Of a DNA stretch of 64,000 bases, positions 1 to 11,850 are shown piece by piece (the first letter of the stretch is position 1; each line of letters opens with the position of its first letter). A program made the position numbers and the translations under genes. The notes beneath the pieces are model-generated. The model worked only from the letters and a program-made list of their open reading frames with translations. It was not told the origin of the DNA and did not search any database. This DNA comes from Anoplopoma fimbria (taxonomy: Eukaryota; Chordata; Actinopteri; Perciformes; Anoplopomatidae): NCBI RefSeq assembly GCF_027596085.1, contig NC_072456.1, positions 14,584,744 to 14,648,743 on the forward strand, written 5' to 3'.

Positions 1-2946
1 TAAGTTTGGAGCAAACAAAAGAAAAGTTTAAAAAAAAGAACAAAAAGAGCAGTGTTGTTTGGACTTTTGCGAACCTCTTGCCCCTGTTTGACCTATTGTG
101 GAAGCAGCCGGACAGCAAGCTTTAAATTTTAATTCACAAGTCATTAAGTGCCAATGTGATGAACAGGGTCATGGGTTTTGAGGATATCTTGCATACTAAA
201 CAGTTATACCACATAGCCGTTTAATGTCCTTTATGTTACTTTACTTCATATTTACTTTTCCAAATGGTGACTAGTTGTTACTGATTGCAGGATTCCATCT
301 GACCAAAATCTTGTTAACTTTGTACTGTCCAATAACAGTCAACTTTGTTAAAGCCCTGCAGTCTGTAGAGGCTGTGTGATGCTCAGCACACATTTGTTTC
401 ATACTTTGGACCACATGTAATTGCGGCTCGATCAAAGTATCGATCTTCAAGTCAAGGTTATGGGTGGCATGGGTTATTTAACAGATAATTACGTGTCTCT
501 GTTTGGCAGTATCTCACTCTGTGAATGGAGGTGTCTTCAGCAATGAATGGAAGTCACTCAGGGCCAAGTCAGAGAAGTAAGAGCTTTCTTTGCCTGTCTG
601 CTTCAAACTAAACACAATTTCACATCCCCTGATTAAGCATGTGGGGAAAACCTGGCTCGCTGTTTGCTCTTTGACCCTGCAGTAGTAGTAAGTCCTGTGT
701 GTTGCGGGGTTGGATAACTAAATGGCAAGTGGGGTGGTACTCTGCACCAAAGCTGGAGAACTGTCAGCTAATTTTTCAGGGCTTGAGTACTGCAAGCTGC
801 AATTATCAACCAGATGTTTATACCCCCTCTCGTGGTGCTGCCACCAAGGAGTCTTCCCACTGACTTCCCATCACCCCCACTTTCTCACACACGCACCAAT
901 ACACAGAAAGACAGACATACAGGCCCAAATTCCACATGCCCAGTGTGCATGACCATTTGAAATCTCGTCCACCTTTCAATATCTTATCATATAAGGGATA
1001 CCTGATACGTCACATATCAGCGTAAAGCAAACAGAAATGCCTGCTTTTACACCACAGAGACACCACACAAGTCTGCTTATGCTTGTGTGCTAAAAGTGTC
1101 CCCTGACATATGGTATTGTTGATATGAATCTTTTTTAACCACAGACTCAACTCAAGCTCAAACTAGAATGTCCATGTTCATTCTAATGAAAAAACATGTA
1201 ACGCAGTGCAACAATTCGGCTTTGTTGTTTTGGACAATAGAGGCCTATGGCACAATAATATATATTTTATTCAAATAAAATATATCATGCTTTGGTCTCA
1301 CAAACCATACTTATTAGTCTGATGAGCTCATTGTTGGCTTTGGTCTTTAGATGGAATTTGTTGACAATAACAAACATAAAGAATATTATTGAACCATCTC
1401 TTTGGATATCTATCCGTCACCAATCTTTTTTGCAGTTGTCTTTCCATGGTTATAACTGAAATCGGCATCCCTAACAATTGTTCTTTAAAGTGTTGCATTT
1501 GTGGTAAATGTGTTTATGGACTTCAACAGCATGTTCCTACTTTGTATAAACCCCACCTAAAACTATGAACCATAACACAAACAAACAACAAAAAATTTAA
1601 AAAACACAACCTAATATGCACATGAAACAGTGCAGTGACACAGTGAAAAAAAAAGAAAATCTCCCTCCCCCTCTTCCAGTTGGACATGGTAGTGGGGACT
1701 GATGAGCACACACTAGCGTGACATCCCCGTCTCAAGTGGACAGACACAATTAATCCCAGGGACAGTGGAGACCCGCTGACAGAGCAAGATAAGGTATTGG
1801 CAAGTGCACACCGCTTCACCTGACCTGTTGCACATGAGGATAATTTAACCCTTATGGCATATATAATATGTTCTTCAGCTGCGACAGACTGCCCGCAATT
1901 CCATAGTCTCTTTCTTGCTTTATGCCCTTGTAGGGCCGATATTTGCAACAAACGAGCTTTGTTTCATTTGTTGCACAGTGAATTGGCCAAATCATACATG
2001 GGATCTGACTGAGAACATGAACAAGCAGATGTTCGATTTTTGCTCGGTAGTTAGTTAATCAAACATGCAATCTTAAAGTGTCAAAAATTAGCAATGATTT
2101 GAGTTACTGTTTTGTCTTAACTTCGTTAAACATTTCTCTGACTTGGTTTTGGAGTGATATTTTTGATAGGGCAGAAAACAGGTGCTTGGGAGAGAGTTGT
2201 AGACAGGAATAAAAGGAAAGCAAGAGTAGGGAAAGGCAAACAGACAAATTGGGTTCATATCCATTGTGAAAAAACTTTGAGGCTATAAACTGGTTGAATA
2301 AAGTATATTGTCTTCCAATGTATAAGTTGGTGGTGTCAAATTAAATTTAAATTTAAATTTTAGAGCAACAGTAACTTATTTTGGCCTGGCCTATAGTGTC
2401 ATTAAATGGGGGAAGGAGTCCTGCATAAATGCTTAAACAAGGGCTTTAATTGTAATTTACTGCACACCAAATCAATATTGTCCTAAATGAATCATTAAGG
2501 CTTAGCTTTTTTAAGTATTTACTGTGTCACATTGTTGCCCCCGGCAGAGCAGCAGCATAGCAGCTCTTAATATTCCACTGGCTGATTAACAATTCAGGAG
2601 GCATCAAATTGGATGTAGGGGACACTTAGGCAGAAAGGATAAAGGCCATGTGAGGATAGCAAAACTTTATACTGAATGTCTGTTTTGGGGAAAGTTTATT
2701 TTTATTATTTTATATATTTTTAAGTTAAACATGTCAATGTAGATATTTCTATTTGATTCAGCTTGAATTGTTTCTAGAAGTTCATCAGTTAATCACAATT
2801 AACTGTATTTTTGCAGGATTAGTTGAATGCTTAGGAAGAAATTATTATATTATTAAGTATTACAGGCATGCTGAGTCTTCTGACCTTAGAATATGCTATG
2901 GATAAAACTACTGTTGTATATAATTTGATATCAAAGGATGAAGGAA
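1..2946. other. Non-coding AT-rich DNA, no gene recognised
   Basis: No open frame here resembles a known protein; the longest (minus strand, 1523-1951) has no recognisable domain and spans low-complexity A/T runs. Two small structures are visible: a 26-base palindrome at 1260-1285 (12-bp arms ATATATTTTATT around a 2-base centre) and a short TTTAAA tandem run at about 2341-2361. Neither indicates a gene. The stretch is probably intergenic or intronic. Confidence 0.6.
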
Positions 2947-3180
2947 GATGTCCAGGTTCGCTGATGCAGTTTCAACAATTTCTTTATTGAATCAATGCAT
3001 CAGAAATCATCCTGCGCAGAATGGAGCCCATACAGAGATTCAGCATGGACTGAGGCTCTCAGCCTTCAGTCTGGACTTATATCTGTGTTGTGCATCCCTT
3101 CAATGTGCACAAAGGCAAAACACATGTCGAGCAGTACATACATCATTCAGACACCTTGAAACATACACTTTTTGAAATAC

Positions 3181-3400
3181 GTTCCTGAGACCCTAGTATC
3201 CTCCATCTGTTTAAACATCACTATAAACAAGGTTGTCATGTCTTATGTAGGTCATGAGGTCATTATTAAGGCAGTTCCTGAGTACCCAGAGTCTTCGTCT
3301 GCGTAAACAACACCATAAACAAGGCTGTCATGCCATACGTTGGTCATGAGATCATTATTAGGGCAGCTCCTAAGAACCCTAACTGGTCAACATCACACAG
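3181..3400. repeat. Diverged tandem duplication, ~93-bp unit
   Basis: Two consecutive units can be aligned by eye: 3181-3273, beginning GTTCCTGAGACCC, and 3274-3365, beginning GTTCCTGAGTACCC. Both contain ATAAACAAGG(T/C)TGTCATG, then GGTCATGAG(G/A)TCATTATTA, and end in AGGCA or GGGCA. A third, partial unit starts at 3366 (GCTCCTAAGAACCC) and fades after about 20 bases. The unit does not code for protein. It may be an internal duplication in an old transposable element or a small minisatellite; the family is not recognised. Confidence 0.75.
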
Positions 3401-3883
3401 CATGCAACAATTTCATGGCCTCATTACAACAAGGTATAGCAGAATATGATAAAATACACTACACTAAGCCCACTGAGACCATGGCTTTGTCTGCGCTGGG
3501 AGGCTATAAGCCACAGTCTGCAGTAATGTTGACAACACTGCCTTTTATCTTCCAGTGGCAGAGGATGAAGATGAGGGTGTTAAATTGGTCACTTTATTGC
3601 ATCAAATGCATCACTTCAAGGTAAAGTGAGTGCGTGTGCCTGTGTGTGTGTCGGTGTGTTGGTCTCAAGAACTGTTGAAAGGGCAGCATTTGAGCACTTC
3701 TTGTTTTGAATGCCTGTGAAGCTGGCAATAACAAGGAAGGTGAATCATGGGGAATCCAGTTATTGCCTTAAGATCTGCTTTTGTCATATGCACATAAAGG
3801 CAGCATTTATGCAGTGCTATACTCTGACAGTCTGTATCTCTAACTGGATATATGCCCTCTGATGAAGGTTGACCTTCTGTGTA

Positions 3884-4794
3884 CATGGCGAACTTAAATG
3901 GCGCCGCGCGAGTGGCTGCCTCTTACAGCAGCTCCTGCTCACCTGTGAGCTTTTTCCTTTAAATTGTGTGGGTTTTTTTTTACTTTCTGTTACTTCTTTT
4001 ACTTATTTGATTTTTGTAAACATTTTCAGAGCAGACTATCTGCTGAGGAGACTGAGGTCCTTTGGAGTGCAGGGAGCACTCCTGAAGACCTTTTTCAACT
4101 CCGTGGTGGCATCAGCCATCTTTTATGCAGTGGTCTGCTGGAGCAGCAGCATCTCAGCAGCAGACAAGAAGAGACTGAACAAGCTTGTCAGGAAGGCCAG
4201 CAGTGTGCTGGGGTGTCCACTGGATACGGTGGAGGTGGTGGGAGACAGGAGGGTGATGGCCAAGCTATCATCCCTGATGAACAACACCTCTCACCCCATG
4301 CGGGACACCCTGGCAGCTCTGTGCAGCTCCTTCAGCCACCGGCTGCTTCACCCCCGGTGTGTGAAGGAGAGGTACCGCAGGTCCTTCCTTCCTGCTGCTG
4401 TCAGGTTGCACAACCAACTCTGCTCCCAGCAGACCACATGACCACATGACAATAATAACATGACAACAATAAAAACCTGTGCAATACATTACACATTACA
4501 CTGTGCAATAATAGTTAAAAAAGTTAAAAATAGTTAAAATAGTTGTTGTTTTTTTCTCTGTCTGTAAATATAATATTTCAGTTGTTGTTTTTTCTACTGT
4601 TTTTTTTTTTTTTTTATTTATAATACTATAATACTACTTGTTTTATTTTATTTTTATTTTTAATTTTTATTTTTATCTTGTCTTCTTCTACTATGTCTCT
4701 TGTGTGCACTTTACTCTACGCTGTTGTAAGCCTGCAAATTTCCCCGCTGCGGGACTAATAAAGGATTATCTTATCTTATCTTATCTTATCTTAT
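3884..4794 (+). mobile_element. LINE (L2/CR1-type) remnant with (TTATC)n tail
   Basis: A non-LTR retrotransposon copy that keeps the C-terminal end of its ORF2 and its 3' UTR. The 3' end GGGACTAATAAAGGA is followed by about five TTATC units (4766-4790), the short tandem tail usual in fish L2/CR1-type LINEs. The first ~150 bases (GGCGCCGCGCGAGTGGCTGCC and onward) resemble, from memory, the 5' leader of the same class, followed directly by ORF2 C-terminal sequence from about 4030. This suggests a copy with a large internal deletion. No clear target-site duplication was found, and the exact clade is uncertain. Confidence 0.7.
4027..4441 (+). pseudogene. LINE ORF2 C-terminal fragment
   Basis: The frame reads through the extreme C-terminus of a LINE reverse-transcriptase polyprotein, downstream of the catalytic domain. 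Visible words include LNKLVRKASSVLGCPLD and, near the end, VKERYRRSFLPAAVRLHNQ, both typical of the tail of fish L2/CR1-type ORF2 proteins. The endonuclease and the reverse-transcriptase palm are absent, so it cannot act on its own. The frame is open upstream to 3869, but those residues come from leader-like sequence and are probably not protein. It stops at 4441 and is followed by an A/T-rich 3' UTR and the TTATC tail. About 135 codons remain intact, so this copy is not very old. Confidence 0.75.
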
Positions 4795-5381
4795 GGAGAC
4801 ATGTCTTATCTTCAGGAAGAAAAAAAACTTCATATAGTAAAAAAACAAAACATTTATTGTGAGTGAGAACCTTATAATTATAGTTCAATATGCTGATTTT
4901 ACCTTTCATGTTTAGTTTGTTCGTCTGTCACATCTAGAAGTCACAAAATCAAAGTGCGAGCCGACTTGCTCATCCTTGAAGCGTCATCGGTTATTTGGAC
5001 TAGTGAGCAGTCCTAGACATTTTATCTTCTGTGGGTCATTCACACCTTACAGAAAAGGAAACTCGTAACGTTTTTGGGGGATCTTTGATCTGCTTCCGGA
5101 GAGCAGCATATTTGATTTTGGTTCAGATATGTGGATTTTATCTGCAGCAATATCAAAGTCCAGGCGGTACAAGCTATCCCTGAACACATATATTGATAGG
5201 ACAGCTCCATCAAGTTTAAAAAGAAGACATAGAGAAAGGGGACTAGCTTTCCTTTCACTGCGCAGCTTGGTTTTTGTGGTTTACAGGATGCCCATTTACA
5301 CTGTTGCAACATGTTTCACCCACAAGGACACACTGGAGGTAACTACGATTGTTTAAGTAGCACTGAGTCCCAAGACAAGAA
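4795..5381. other. Non-coding stretch between LINE and 5.4-kb frame
   Basis: Open frames of 75-90 codons on both strands overlap here but show no recognisable domain. Nothing else stands out. Confidence 0.5.
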
Positions 5382-5651
5382 GTGCAAACATCCCAGGAAA
5401 GCTTTGGCAGAGTGTTGATTTCAAAACTTTGTCAAAACAGAAAACTAAATTTAGTAAAAGACCAGACTAAGGAGAGCAGCCAAGTAGACATGACAAAAAA
5501 TGTTCAAAAGCAGAACAATGATATAATGTGCTGTCCAATAAACAATGAATGCACAGATCAGTACATTGGGAAGACACAAAAGGAGTTGATAAGGATATTG
5601 CCCTATAAAGGAGAGCCTCAAGTAAAGTATACTGGATTACAATGTACCTGA
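5382..5651 (+). pseudogene. Unassigned frame with weak GIY-YIG-like motif
   Basis: An 89-codon open frame whose second half contains paired cysteines (MCCPINNEC) followed by QYIGKTQKELIRI. This recalls the YIGKT-type core of GIY-YIG endonucleases, as found at the C-terminus of Penelope-like retroelements. The following histidine/glutamate part of the domain is not present, no reverse transcriptase is visible nearby, and the frame is short enough to be chance. If real, it is a decayed fragment of an endonuclease domain. I would not assign a function without a profile search. Confidence 0.2.
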
Positions 5652-7682
5652 AGTAGGCTGCACTTATTAGCATCCTAAGGTTGGCTACCATTTTGAAATC
5701 CCTTCGCCAAATTTATACACCAGTACTTCTTTATGTTAATGTGCTGACAATTGAACATGTTAGTCTAATATCTGTATGTGCGCCCCACTCACTTTCGCTT
5801 AAAAGTCACAACGATCTTATTAGGTCGGACCTAGTAACAAGTCTGTACCATAAGTCAGATAAACGTAAAGCTGCAGTAGCAAAAGGTTAAACATGCAGAG
5901 AGAGAGGGACAGAGATAAAGATGTTACATGTGCGTCTATCTTACCGCCTTAAGATCTAAATCTTCGTGTCTGATGCACAAGTAAACAATGTCATTGCATA
6001 TATCTAATTTTAAATTGATTTGAAAAAATCAACAATAACCCAAATAGAGCTATTCACACATCCAACACATTTATATTTTTATGTAGTGGGTCATTTACAT
6101 TGTCAAACGGCTCGATGAAATATTATGTTAAACACAAACCTCCACTTCAGCTTGTGGTTAACAATCTCAGTCTGTCAGCATTAATACACAAATTCCTCTG
6201 ACTCTAATCAACTAGAAAAGGGAAGTCTTTTTTCCCTCTGTTAAGCTGCCTTTTCCCTCCTGTGCAGAAATTAGACTGGGCATATTCCAAATCAAGAGTG
6301 TGGGCACTCATTAGCGCTGTTCTCATATCTCACAAAAGAGCCCGGCTACAAAGAGGGAATCAAGCTCTATTTAAAGTAATGCCGCCAGGAGTCCATTGCC
6401 AACGATAATGCGCTTTACATCATTTTGTCCTCGCCTTTATCTTGAGCTTCTTAAGGAGTAGGCAACACGCAAAGTCATTAGGGACACAATAACTCCCCAT
6501 ATAATTAGATGGGGAAAGATTGGATGCCTGCTGCACCACAGGGCAGACCCACTTACGACATAATCACTCATCCCACCAATGAGGGGCATCTATATGCAGG
6601 CAATTAATTGAGATGATTACAATTAGCAACGACAGAGTTTGCTTCTGTCTGTTCTGACCAAAGAGTTGAGTCTAATTCGCCTCTGGTTGAGAATACTGGC
6701 TCTGACTCAGTCTCATTACACTGGCTGCACTGGTTTATTTAGATCGGGATGGACTTGCCCTAAACTAATGGATTCTTGGCTTATGAATCAGCAGATGCTT
6801 GAAGAGCAGGTTTGATTTTGAAATAAGGGCAAGGGAGAGAGTCCAGGCTCCAGTTTGGATATAATACACAACAGATTCGTATTCTTTTTTTTATTTACCA
6901 TTATTAAAGTGGAGACTTTCTTTAAATATTCTTTTTTTTTTAGCTTTGACCAGACATTCATCATCATCTTGGTATTGTCATTGATGACTATCATTCTTTC
7001 TTTAAACATTTCCACCAAGAATTACTTACTTATGAACACATTTCACAAAGGCCAACTTACTTATCACCTCTAACATTTGCAAGACATTCCCATAGCGACA
7101 CAGCGTCTCTCTCTCTTCATTAAGACAATATCTGTTGATATCTACAGACATAAAGGCAGAAACATACCTTGAGAGATTGGTTTCTGTGCCAATCTGCAGG
7201 TGTTGTATCAAGCAGCTCCCCTCTCATCTCCCTCATTATGGTGGATCAGATAAGAACTATTGTTAATAAGGCAGCAGTTTCCAGTAAGGAATTGAAAGCA
7301 GCTAAAAGTAATTTAGTAATTTAGTCTAAAAAAACATTTTAATTTTGTAGTGATGGCATGATCTAAACGTTTTGGAAGGAACTGATTAGTTTATTTTAGA
7401 CCAGAATTGATTTGATTAAATGTTCATACTAATGTAATTATTGTAGATGGATTATCTTAAATTAGACTATTTAAACCACTACAGCAAGGACAAGCTGTAT
7501 ATTGAACATGGGGTGACAGGAAACATAATATCTCTTCACTTGAAGTATGTCATTTAACTATTATGCTATAACAGAAAACAACATTTAATTGAAAGATTAA
7601 TGTAGATAAGAAGAAACCTGTATTATTTAAAAATCTAACAGCAATGACTGGAAGATATTTAAGGGCTCTGCACACACATACA
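5652..7682. other. Non-coding; possible conserved regulatory block at 6.26-6.72 kb
   Basis: No gene recognised. From about 6260 to 6720 the sequence is compositionally balanced and lacks simple repeats, unlike its surroundings. It contains CAATTAATTG (6601-6610) and, just after, GATTACAATTAGC, which are homeodomain-type binding words. That texture resembles conserved non-coding enhancers, but it is an impression only. The rest is A/T-rich with T runs at 6886-6950. Confidence 0.35.
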
Positions 7683-7860
7683 CAGGTGTATTTGATTATT
7701 CCCGCTGATTAGACATCTAATCAGGTTGAAGGTGGGTGGAGCTATCCTGGAATTACATGAGGTCACTGGAATTCATTAACCAATAAGAATGACAGAAGTT
7801 TAATTATCACACCTGCACAGAAGAAAAGGTCTAATCAGTGACAGTAATCAAAATCACCTG
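7683..7860. mobile_element. Small inverted-repeat (MITE-like) element
   Basis: Two imperfect terminal arms of about 32 bases face each other: 7683 onward reads CAGGTG-TA-TTTGATTA, then six variable bases, then CTGATTAGAC. The reverse complement from 7860 reads CAGGTG-AT-TTTGATTA, six variable bases, CTGATTAGAC. The ~110-base interior has no open frame. The structure suggests a non-autonomous DNA transposon. No clear target-site duplication was found, so the true ends may lie slightly outside, and the superfamily is not assigned. Confidence 0.55.
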
Positions 7861-8874
7861 CGTGGGTTTACCATGTCTCTGCAAAAGCCCATTATATTCT
7901 TTAATACTTCCGGAACACCCCTAGTTATAATAACCATAATATATATTATTAGCAAAAGATTCTGCTTATGACTTAAAAATGAAAAACTTAATTGATATAT
8001 TTTACAGCTGCTTCCCATTTGTGTAGAGCATCAATGCCCCCATTTATGGCCATTTATTATGCAGTTGCACTATATATAAACTGAACCAGTGAGACAATGC
8101 TGCAATTTCTGGCGTGTCTCCACAGTGTCTGAACACTGTCACCCTCTGGCTATCTTAAACTACACATGCAGGAGCCAAGCCAGGGAACCCAGAGGCTTGT
8201 ACTGCTCTGGAGAGGTTTTTCAATTTTTTTCATCCATTTGCAGTTGCAGTCTGCCTAAGGCCAAGCAGGCTGAAAGCGTGTGGACAAGTCAGTACTACAT
8301 TTACTTTCCTCCAAGAATCAGTAAGCCCATTCACCCTAATGGATTCAGGAAATGTGCGCCCGACTCAAGATGCAGGGTTTTAAGTGCTCTCTCTGTGTTT
8401 TTCTACACACACCCTCACCTTTGTTTGCGGCCCAATGATGCTCTTACAGTGAAGCAATTTAGAAGTGTCATTCACCCTGAAAGAAGAGAAGATAAGGGTC
8501 ATGGACAAGGAAATTATACTAATGGCAGAGGAGATAGCGATGGAGGTCAGCACCAGATACCCTGAAAGTGTCTCCTTCCATGGCCATGACTTCTCATTTT
8601 CAGACCTTTATTTATTTTATTTTTTCTGTTTTTCAGAAACTTACACAAGGAGCTTGCATGTTGGGCAACCCTGCATCATGGGCCTAGTTCATAGCACCAG
8701 CCAAAATATATTTTTTGACATATCCAGATTGAAAGAAAGTCTGGACGGCAAAAAAACATGAAATTAGATTTTTGCAAATCGGATCCAAGCCTCGTTTGTG
8801 GTGGTTTGAAATTCTATTACAAATGGATTTCTACAGATGTGTCTCAGTCCGAACGCTCTGGCAGCTCAAACCGG

Positions 8875-8877
<3 letters not shown>
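7861..8877. other. Non-coding stretch, no gene recognised
   Basis: A 158-codon frame (8089-8565, plus) and an overlapping 98-codon frame (8465-8761) lie here. Neither has a recognisable domain, a splice context I would trust, or a compositional bias of coding sequence. I treat both as chance frames. Confidence 0.5.

Positions 8878-8970
<93 letters not shown>
8878..8970. repeat. (CA)n microsatellite, ~46 units
   Basis: An uninterrupted ACACAC array of 93 bases. The His-Thr and Cys-Val open frames across it on both strands are artefacts of the repeat. An uninterrupted array of this length is expected to vary in length between individuals. Confidence 0.99.
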
Positions 8971-8971
<1 letters not shown>

Positions 8972-9127
8972 CTGTCTTTGTGTGTAGCGTAATGAGGCAT
9001 GTGTTTCTGTGTGAAACTGTGCCACGCTCTCGTAATTTGGCGTCAACACAACCTCTAAACACAACTGTAATTCATAACTTTAAAAACGATAATTTTCTAT
9101 GCAACGCTGATTTACAGACTTATCTTT
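8971..9127. other. Short spacer, nothing recognised
   Basis: Unique sequence between the (CA)n array and the hairpin; no gene signal. Confidence 0.5.
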
Positions 9128-9170
9128 CACAATCTAAGTCTTTTTTTTTTTACAAAAGACTTAGATTGTG
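9128..9170. repeat. Perfect 17-bp inverted repeat (hairpin)
   Basis: CACAATCTAAGTCTTTT at 9128-9144 is the exact reverse complement of AAAAGACTTAGATTGTG at 9154-9170, with a 9-base T-rich loop. It is short for a typical pre-miRNA, whose stem is usually around 25-30 bp or more, and more likely marks a palindromic duplication or the scar of a foldback element. Confidence 0.9.
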
Positions 9171-10880
9171 TTGGACCCAATAGCATCAAGTGACGGACCC
9201 TGAAGTTGTAATACCACAGTTTGGCTACAACAAAAAATTCATTTTCTGAGGGCTTGGTGAGTATGGATTGATGTCTGGAGCAATTTTCGTGTAAAATAGA
9301 CTTATGGCCTTAAGCTTTTACTTTTTAGAGTTGACATTTAGCTATAGCACTCTCATTAGGTCGATTGGGGTCATTTTTCTTGGGCAGGACTAGCATACAA
9401 CTTCAAATCATGGTGATATTTAATTTGGAGTAATGGTAATGTCACATAGATGGAATAATTTACATAACAAATTCAATTTTTTTCCCTTGTCAATCTCCTT
9501 TGTGGAATGCACACTTGGCTTTTATTATTCATACCTTGCGCTGTTTTTTAAAAGTGGTCCATTTCTATTGACTTCTGGCTACCTGTACTATAGTGTACAC
9601 TATTATAAGTTGATCAGGACTACCAAACACAAACCATACAACTGACTTCTGAGTGTCACTTACTTTTCAGGCAGTTGTCCTTGAAAAGACATATTACACC
9701 CAGCTAAATTTGGGTGAGCCCAACTGATTTTATATTTTTAAGCTTGAAATGCAGACTTCAAAAGGATAATGACCCACCAGATAGACACCATCGAGAGGAT
9801 AACTGATTGTTAGAGTGATAATTGTAGATCATTTGTGGATAATTGTAGTAGAAGGGCCAATAAACTGGTTATTAATGTCTGAAGTTTAGCTCCTCCCACA
9901 GTAAGTGAGCCTTCAGCGGCTCATCAGCCAAGCTGATGGATGAGTGAATGTATTGTCACAGCCTTTCATCCTGCTCTCCAATTAATGCCACTCAAACTTC
10001 ATCCTGTTACATTTGTTTGCAGATCCTGTTCTTGTATTGCATACGAACACTCCATATCCCATTGCCTTAGCGCAATCAGATCAGTGGATATAAAACTCTT
10101 TGGTGCTCCAGCCAGGCTGCATTTCAGAGGGATTGCAACCCTATTGATCAAAGCGCTCAGGCATGTCCAGGCCCTTTCCCCAGTGCATCATGGTACTGCT
10201 TGTTGAAGCCAAAAGAGCCTAACAACAACAAACATCTCTGCTGCTACCGCCTGTCTCTCTCTGATTAGCTGCCGGGGAGATATTTTTAGAGGATCCCAGC
10301 CCCTTTGAAGAGATAGAAGAACGAAGCACATCCCCCCACCCCTATCTCCAACCTCCATTTTAAACTACAGTCCAACACTCTTTGTTCATTCTTTGGGTTA
10401 TTTTTGCGGTACTGTCAGCTGTAGGTGACTTGTAATGGTTTCACTGTTTGGCTGCTGGACTCTCCTGCTCATAAAGAATCCTTTGCAATTATTTCTATAA
10501 CTAAATACAAATGATTTAATCCCTGTTTTTCCGCCATTGACGCATATCAATGGTAGCTATCCTTATCTTGTCTGAAACAAATCTATTAAGTACTGAGCAC
10601 ATTGTTTCCAAAATGCAATCATATCACTCAAAAATAGCAATTATACATCCAGGGATGTAACTATCTGTTAGGATAAGGGTTGTACTCGGTAGTAGTAAGG
10701 GCTAAACCAGTATATTGATTTACCAGGATAAACCGCTCTGCGCATTAAAACATGTATATAGTTACCTGTACATCTAAAGTAAATATGAAGATTATTGATT
10801 TTATTAAAAACTTTTTTTTTTACTGAGATGCAGTGACTGAACTATGTGGCCCTTGCAATAGGTTAGATAACTACATTTGG
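9171..10880. other. Non-coding stretch, no gene recognised
   Basis: Short frames (70-88 codons) at 9433-9645 and 9940-10206 have no recognisable domain. No simple repeats or inverted repeats stand out. Intergenic or intronic. Confidence 0.5.
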
Positions 10881-11599
<719 letters not shown>

Positions 11600-11850
11600 A
11601 AAGGAAACAATTTGGTTAAGTTAAGGCAACAAAACTTCTTAGTTAGTTAAAAATATGATTTGCTTTAAAATAAGTACCTTTGTAACGTAGCTTTGTAGGC
11701 TACACTTGAGCTGAAACGTTAACTTAAAATAAGTCAAGTTTCACCCGGGACATGATAACCAGTCCCATGGTTGACAGTCCTGTATTTTTTGACACATCCC
11801 CCTTTACTCTTACCATAACTACGGCCGAGTAGTGCATCATAGTTTGGCAA
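11600..11850 (+). repeat. Unclassified teleost interspersed repeat, degenerate
   Basis: The succession of words TTGGTTAAGTTAAGGCAACAA, TAAAATAAGTACCTTTGTAACG and CCAGTCCCATGGTTGACAGTCCTGTATTTTTTGACACATCC matches, from memory, a dispersed repeat common in percomorph genomes. Written here in shorter pieces: key landmarks are GGTTAAGTTAAGGCAACA near 11613, TTTGTAACGTAG near 11680 and GTTGACAGTCCTG near 11770. It has no coding capacity and its edges are uncertain. Confidence 0.4.

Noticed and set aside
3181..3400. CRISPR-like array
   Set aside because: Repeats are diverged, directly adjacent without spacers, and the DNA is vertebrate.
8089..8761. 158- and 98-codon overlapping frames as a possible gene
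   Set aside because: Different phases, no domain, and no supporting splice or composition signal.
8758..9183. 141-codon His-Thr-rich frame and its Val-Cys counterparts
   Set aside because: Produced by the (CA)n microsatellite; no flanking domain.
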